Source of the DNA: Bacillota bacterium
GTDB taxonomy: Bacteria > Bacillota > Sulfobacillia > JAJZYS01 > JAJYTV01
Direction: 5' to 3'
Assembly: GCA_021806845.1 (NCBI GenBank)
Contig: JAKAPV010000052.1
Location: 1 to 14,126 of the forward strand
Length of the DNA: 14,126 bases
Shown here: one piece after another, positions 12,808-14,126 of the stretch
Position numbering within the stretch: position 1 is the stretch's first letter
Layout: every line of letters starts with the position of its first letter
Program-made: the position numbers and the translations under genes
Notes under the pieces: generated by a model
What the model saw: the letters and a program-made list of their open reading frames with translations, nothing else
Database searches by the model: none
What the model was told of the DNA's origin: nothing

Positions 12808-13623
12808 TCAGAAGCGGATGATCGGGAAGGGACCTGGCGGGGTGCCTTTGCACGCCTTGCCGAGCGCATGGAACGTTTCAGGATCCACCATGCCTGCCGG
12901 CGGGAGGCCCGCCTCCTGCTGCAGCGCGCGCACCGCGGCCAGCAAGGACTGGCCGAAGTAACCGTCGAGTGGCCCCTTGTAGAGGCCAAGCGATCTCAGC
13001 TGCGCCTGGACGAAGACGACGTCGAGGCCGTTGCGCCCGACGAAGAGGCGCCTGCCACCCGCGAACGTGTAGAGCCAGAGGGCATCGAAGGTGGCGTCCT
13101 TGGCGATGCCGTTTGGACGAAGGCCGCCTTGGCCGAGCTTCGCCGCGTCTGTTTGGAACGCCTTGACGGCCAGGGCGGTCGCGGTGTCGAAGCGGCTGTC
13201 GCCGGGCCGGCCCAGCGTCGCGCCGTAGGAGAAGCAGCTGAGGCGCACTTGCAGCGCCTGCACATCGGCGCCGCCGCTTGCGAGCCCTAGGGTCCGGCTC
13301 CCGAGGGAGTGACCTCCCTCAGACGCCGTCGACTGACCCAAGAGTGCGTATGTCTGCGGCCCCGCGATGCCATCCGCCGTCACGCCGAAGTAGTTCTGGA
13401 GCGCGAGCACGGCGGTGCGCGTGCGGGAGCCAAACACGCCGTCGGCGTCGATCGCCGGGCCGATCTTGCCGTGCGGCGGCTCCAAGACCTCAAGCAGCAG
13501 GCCGTTGAGCAGCTGCAAGATTGCGACATCGGTACCGGTGCGGTTCGGCGAGGTGGCTTCCAGCATGCGCTGGCCGAACGGGATGTAGCGGGCGAAGCGC
13601 ATTTCGAAGTCGGCCATCGGCAT
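12808..13623 (-). CDS. Protein of three peptidoglycan-binding repeats (PG_binding_1 type)
   Basis: The 271-residue product has three helical peptidoglycan-binding-like repeats at about 27-96, 117-186 and 196-256. Each has the pattern of a leading 'DVxxLQxxL' helix, a short D/G-F loop (DADGVFGSRTRTAVLALQNYFG in pattern, DSRFDTATALAVKAFQ, DGYFGQSLLAAVRALQQ) and a closing 'T-ALL'-like helix. No catalytic amidase, LysM or other enzyme domain, signal peptide or membrane segment is visible. The frame extends further upstream, but ATG 13623, overlapping the stop of the neighbour (TGATG), is the logical start; ATG 13617 is a close alternative. By analogy such modules bind cell wall. With the holin-like neighbour it could be a phage-derived or exported wall-binding unit, but export would need a route not seen here. 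The stop codon touches the 3' end of the intron. Confidence 0.85.
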   Translation of the reverse strand: MPMADFEMRFARYIPFGQRMLEATSPNRTGTDVAILQLLNGLLLEVLEPPHGKIGPAIDADGVFGSRTRTAVLALQNYFGVTADGIAGPQTYALLGQSTASEGGHSLGSRTLGLASGGADVQALQVRLSCFSYGATLGRPGDSRFDTATALAVKAFQTDAAKLGQGGLRPNGIAKDATFDALWLYTFAGGRRLFVGRNGLDVVFVQAQLRSLGLYKGPLDGYFGQSLLAAVRALQQEAGLPPAGMVDPETFHALGKACKGTPPGPFPIIRF

Positions 13624-13958
13624 CACCCCTTGGGCATCTTCGGGCTGCCCGGGACGGCCCTCGGAATGGAGGACAGCCAGTTGCCGAGGAAGCGGCCGCC
13701 CTGGCCGACGATCAGGCCCGTGATCACGATGCCGACGAGCGGCGGGTCGAGTACGAGGCCGAGGTCCGCCAGGATGTCGGCTCCGCTCGCCACGGAAAGG
13801 GCGAGGCCGGTGCCGGTCGAGAGCCACTCTCTGAGCGGTGAGCGGAATTCGCTGCGAAGCATGCCCTTCGGCACGAGGCGCTCGCCGATCTCGGCGACCG
13901 TCTGCGCACTGTAGGCGAACAAGGTGTAGCGCACGAGGCTTGTGAAGAGTTCGTCCAC
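13623..13958 (-). CDS. Small holin-like membrane protein
   Basis: The 111-residue product starts at GTG 13958, 6 nt after AGAGGTGA (complement of 13965-13972), a strong ribosome binding site. Two moderately hydrophobic segments are visible, about 46-62 (WLSTGTGLALSVASGAD) and 72-88 (PPLVGIVITGLIVGQGG), with an amphipathic start and a Pro- and Lys-containing tail. The second segment, with its GIVITGLIVGxG pattern, recalls small holin-like proteins encoded next to phage lysis genes. The stop overlaps the start of the peptidoglycan-binding gene (TGATG), so the two are coupled. Size, topology and neighbour are compatible with a holin, but no function is proved and I do not recognise a specific family. 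Confidence 0.7.
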   Translation of the reverse strand: MDELFTSLVRYTLFAYSAQTVAEIGERLVPKGMLRSEFRSPLREWLSTGTGLALSVASGADILADLGLVLDPPLVGIVITGLIVGQGGRFLGNWLSSIPRAVPGSPKMPKG

Positions 13959-14126
13959 CCTGCATCACCTCTATTCGTGTCTACACTTTATGTCGTATGC
14001 GCGACGTGACCCGGTGGTACCCACCACGGACCGCGCCCAACGGCCGCGCGCTGGACCGAGGGATTGCTTCGCCATGTGTCAGTCGTTCGGCGAACGCGGG
14101 CGAGCACCGCAGCATGACCGTTCCCG
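13959..14126. other. Right-edge region without an assignable gene
   Basis: Apart from the ribosome binding site at 13965-13972 for the minus-strand unit, I see no clear gene. Both strands carry frames open to the window edge (plus-strand ATGs at 13990 and 13997; two minus-strand frames ending near 13976-13990), but none gives a recognisable protein. A small inverted repeat, GGTGG-TAC-CCACC (about 14012-14024), is present. No convincing -35/-10 pair for the minus-strand unit could be picked out. Confidence 0.4.

Noticed and set aside
12868..13914. Plus-strand frames opposite the minus-strand pair (12868-13290 and 13309-13914)
   Set aside because: The minus strand shows three clear repeats, a TGATG overlap and a good ribosome binding site; the plus-strand products have no features.
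13624..13968. N-terminal extension of the peptidoglycan-binding protein
   Set aside because: The residues are an Arg/Pro-rich shadow of the overlapping holin-like gene, and the repeats begin well after ATG 13623.
1..14126. CRISPR arrays, tRNA or rRNA genes, IS elements with inverted ends
   Set aside because: No spaced direct repeats, no tRNA cloverleaf sequence, no rRNA blocks and no transposase were seen on either strand by eye.

Overview
The window is GC-rich (about two thirds G+C, third codon positions almost always G or C). Its gene content suggests a deep-branching, high-GC Bacillota (Symbiobacterium- or Thermaerobacter-like). The reasons are a Bacillus-type isocitrate dehydrogenase, a short type I citrate synthase, a DUF881 protein, a CsoR-like repressor and a group IIC intron whose maturase resembles the Geobacillus GsI-IIC enzyme. 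This lineage assignment is an inference from protein resemblance, not a search result.

Region 1 (1-4121, plus strand): the last 30 codons of a CsoR-like metal-sensing repressor are followed by a strong 12-bp hairpin. A tightly packed cytochrome c maturation (System I) operon comes next: ccmE, an unrecognised single-pass membrane protein, ccmA, ccmB, ccmC, a small CcmD-like protein and a DUF881 coiled-coil membrane protein. The ccmE product has the rare Cys-type haem-binding motif (CxxxY) instead of the usual histidine motif. No ccmF, ccmG, ccmH or ccmI is present in the window. CcmABCDE together form the module that loads haem onto CcmE and releases it.

Region 2 (about 4190-10912, plus strand): a carbon metabolism cluster behind a good sigma-A-like promoter. 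It encodes citrate synthase, NADP-type isocitrate dehydrogenase, malate dehydrogenase, malic enzyme and the two subunits of succinyl-CoA synthetase (sucC, sucD), and ends in a strong hairpin terminator. The genes cover the citrate, isocitrate, malate and succinyl-CoA steps plus a malate-to-pyruvate exit. Aconitase, 2-oxoglutarate oxidation, succinate dehydrogenase and fumarase are not here.

Region 3 (10915-12807): a complete group IIC intron, inserted 8 nt after the sucD terminator hairpin as this class prefers. Its maturase lies in domain IV. Domain V with the CGC triad and domain VI with a bulged A seven nucleotides from the 3' end can both be folded by eye.

Region 4 (12808-13958, minus strand): a two-gene unit convergent to the TCA cluster, encoding a small holin-like membrane protein and a protein made of three peptidoglycan-binding repeats. 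The intron ends exactly at the stop codon of the second gene. The final 168 bases (13959-14126) hold the ribosome binding site of this unit and no gene I can assign.
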